Shown here one piece after another: positions 61,620 through 64,000 of a DNA stretch of 64,000 bases (positions are counted from its first letter, which is position 1; every line of letters starts with the position of its first letter). The notes beneath the pieces were generated by a model, which worked only from the letters and a program-made list of their open reading frames with translations, had not been told where the DNA came from and made no database searches. This DNA comes from Ceriagrion tenellum (taxonomy: Eukaryota > Arthropoda > Insecta > Odonata > Coenagrionidae). A program made the position numbers and the translations under genes. The DNA lies in contig OY720634.1 of the NCBI GenBank assembly GCA_963169105.1, positions 153,395,584 through 153,459,583 of the forward strand, read 5' to 3'.

Positions 61620-64000
61620 TTTTATTCCCAGATAGACTCTAATAAACGAATCAAAACCCGAGAAAAATACTCAACGCACCAATCGTTTCCTGAGATTCTT
61701 CTTGAATACAAATCCCTTACTCGTCAATTTCCAAGTGAAACCTGAGAGAAGCAACTATTTTCCCGTATTTCCTGCCGCGTGAAGATTAACAAAATTGACA
61801 AATTCTTCTAGCATACGAAAACACTGACGGCATACATTAGAATCTTGATAATGATTCCCAAATTTTAGTCTTTCTTTTAAAAAGTAGAAGAAACAATGCT
61901 TTCGAGCTCGTTCAATGAAATGAAGAATAAACGTTCAACAGTGAACTCAGAGTGGGACTCAATGGTTAAAATACCAATCCTAATATCAAAAACTCGTTTA
62001 ACCTGGTCGAAAACTTATCAAAATCCTCCAATCTATTAACGCATCCGTAGAATTAGTTAAGGCAATTTACCAATCCGTGGATCGGGAAGTAATATTATTG
62101 CTGTTGGAGTGAGAAAATCGATTAATATTGTGGTACAACTGACGCTGACCGACAGAGCGTCAGGATTTCATTCGATTGTCTTTTGGCACTTTGGCTTAAG
62201 GTCACTCAAGTTAAAAAACAATCACGGCTTTCTTTACGACACAAAACAAATTGTTTCCTAAGCTTCGAGTCGATTCAAATACTTGGATTACCAAAATAAA
62301 CTTTTTCCACCACTGGCCACGGATCACAGGAGAACAACACCCGGGAAATTTTTGGATTGATTGATTATTTGGCCAGTAAAATTCTTTCTTTTTTTGATTG
62401 CTGTCAAAACTATTCCTGTGGATGGAGCACCTTGGGATGGAATGGAAGGGAGGACTCTGCACGATGGTTGATTCAGCGGCCTTCCACAGCACTCACAGCG
62501 GTGCAATCGCTATCTCTTCACAATCCTTCCAATATCCGAAGAGGTCGCTTTTGTGATCGCTATGGACTGCACCCTTATGGATTCTCCAGTTGTTAAGGTC
62601 GGGGCTGGTCACTGGTACAACTGTAGGGAAACAGACCGTATCCGATGACCATTTGCAATGCAAACGAAATTTGGAGAGTTTTACTTTTGTCTCTCTTAAC
62701 TAAGCAACATTCCACAACAGTGACTAACGACCAATGATGCTCCACTTCTTCTGCATACACTAGCAGCCACATGACAAGGCTTTATGGAGGGTGACATGCT
62801 TAAAAATGGGTGAGTCATGAAGGAGAGGATTTTTGACTGCCACGTTCAGTCAATGATATCATGTCTCAGATGGTAGCAGAAAAAACATAAGCAAATAGTA
62901 TCGTCTCATGCTAAGCCAAGAACATTTTTGATGCAAATGTGCATAATACGTTTATTTAAGTTCCTCTACACACAGCCAATGCTGGGCGGGTGAAAAATAG
63001 CGAGTATAAATGATTTACATCATATTACAACACACCATGTATTACCACGTTAACCTTACTGCGCCATATCTCTGTCTAAATTCGTTTTATATTTCAAGAA
63101 TTTACAGCGACACACAGCGAAGAGCTTCACACTCTCGTTGGTGCGGTGTAACCTCGTCATAGTTTCATAATTCATACAACCTACAGAGTTGATATGTTGA
63201 ATAGATCGGCAATTAGATCGCCTCTAGTTTTAATGAGGCTTTACCGTAATAAGGGAAAAAAATTAAACAAAATTTTATGAGAAAAAGTTATTTTTATGCA
63301 GCAACATTGCAAAATCTATGAGCGCTCTAGGTATTTTATATCTGATATAAGAATTTTTGAAATAGAGTGTTGTATATTCCAATCCTGATTTTGCTAAAAT
63401 AAGGAACATCGTGAAACACAATCTTCATTAATGTTCTCGTCGAGTACTTTAAAAATATCTTTTCATAGGCTATGATAAAATGCAGAATAGCCGCTGTTGG
63501 GGTGGTATCCGAGCTACACCTTTCTTTGGAAATGCTTCTTTCATGCCCTCTGTTAGCATTCTACGGGTAACGGAGTCATCAAAAATAACCTCGGAGGATA
63601 TTGCCATTTCAAGAAACCAAAGTGTACGCTTTATGATCAGGATTTTAAACTCAAAGAAGACACCAACTGATGTAGGGAGAAGATGAAACGGGAACATCGA
63701 ATTCAATTAAATAAAAAAGAGAGAAGAAATTGCATTTACAAAGTGAGGGCTTTCGGAAAATGGTAAAAAGAACACCAGAAGACCGTGTGGCGGGGAAATA
63801 CGGAAGCTAAGGAAAGAAAAAGAGAACGGAAAGGAGGAAAAACATTGAAGTGCTGAGAATGGTCGATGCATAGAGGTGGATTTCTTGGGAAATACGGAAC
63901 GGACAGTAGGTGGATTGAGTAATAGTGAGGGAATGATGACGCCCAATAGTTTGTTGGTGACCGGGAAAGCTGGAAAGAGGATGAAATGGAAGATGTCTCA
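61620..64000. other. Nothing recognised to window end
   Basis: AT-rich sequence with short open frames on both strands and no known domain or repeat boundary. Confidence 0.4.

Overview
The window is AT-rich eukaryotic DNA, most likely from an insect. The evidence is one intron-split muscle gene of insect type, tRNA-derived SINEs with target-site duplications, several decayed non-LTR retrotransposons, Penelope-type hammerhead ribozyme motifs, hAT and piggyBac remnants, and many foldback repeats. I saw no bacterial operons, rRNA, CRISPR arrays or intact viral genes. The species cannot be named from the sequence.

The only cellular protein-coding gene I can support is a troponin C on the + strand. 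Five coding exons lie at 1638-1668, 2902-3045, 17528-17644, 19751-19882 and 21793-21821. All have AG/GT borders and all four introns are phase 1. The joined reading frame is 150 codons plus TAA, and only a short initiator exon is missing. The protein has four EF-hand positions, but only the fourth loop is canonical. That resembles the single-site (F1/TpnC4) troponin C described for stretch-activated insect flight muscle.

Intron 2 is 14.5 kb and holds most of the repeats of the left third: a 129-bp palindrome at 5581-5709, a Penelope-like block with two tandem hammerhead motifs (8741-9310), a LINE 3' end (12060-12662), two copies of one tRNA-SINE (12774-13082 and 17023-17263), and a second SINE inserted as an inverted pair of tRNA heads (14976-15276).

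From 21.9 kb to the end I find no confident host gene. The region is a patchwork of decayed transposons. LINE pieces lie at 24580-25480, 25600-26130 (minus), 26590-27250, 31030-31880, 42580-42940, 44186-44383 (minus), 50680-51195, 51895-52490, 56360-56740 (minus) and 56930-57290. piggyBac transposase C-terminal remnants lie at 30470-30905 and 57480-57900, both minus. hAT-type non-autonomous elements with 8-bp duplications lie at 23538-23976, 34001-34917 and 43706-44003, and a 1501-bp element with 28-bp inverted ends at 36033-37533. There are also a palindromic MITE at 39145-39537, a 1.16-kb foldback at 47056-48219, a 370-bp direct-repeat pair at 53150 and 55559, a minisatellite at 57961-58153 and a TTAA-type MITE at 58209-58426. 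CpG-richer patches at about 33300-33700, 54090-54580 and 59990-60500 could be promoters or first exons of genes not otherwise visible here.
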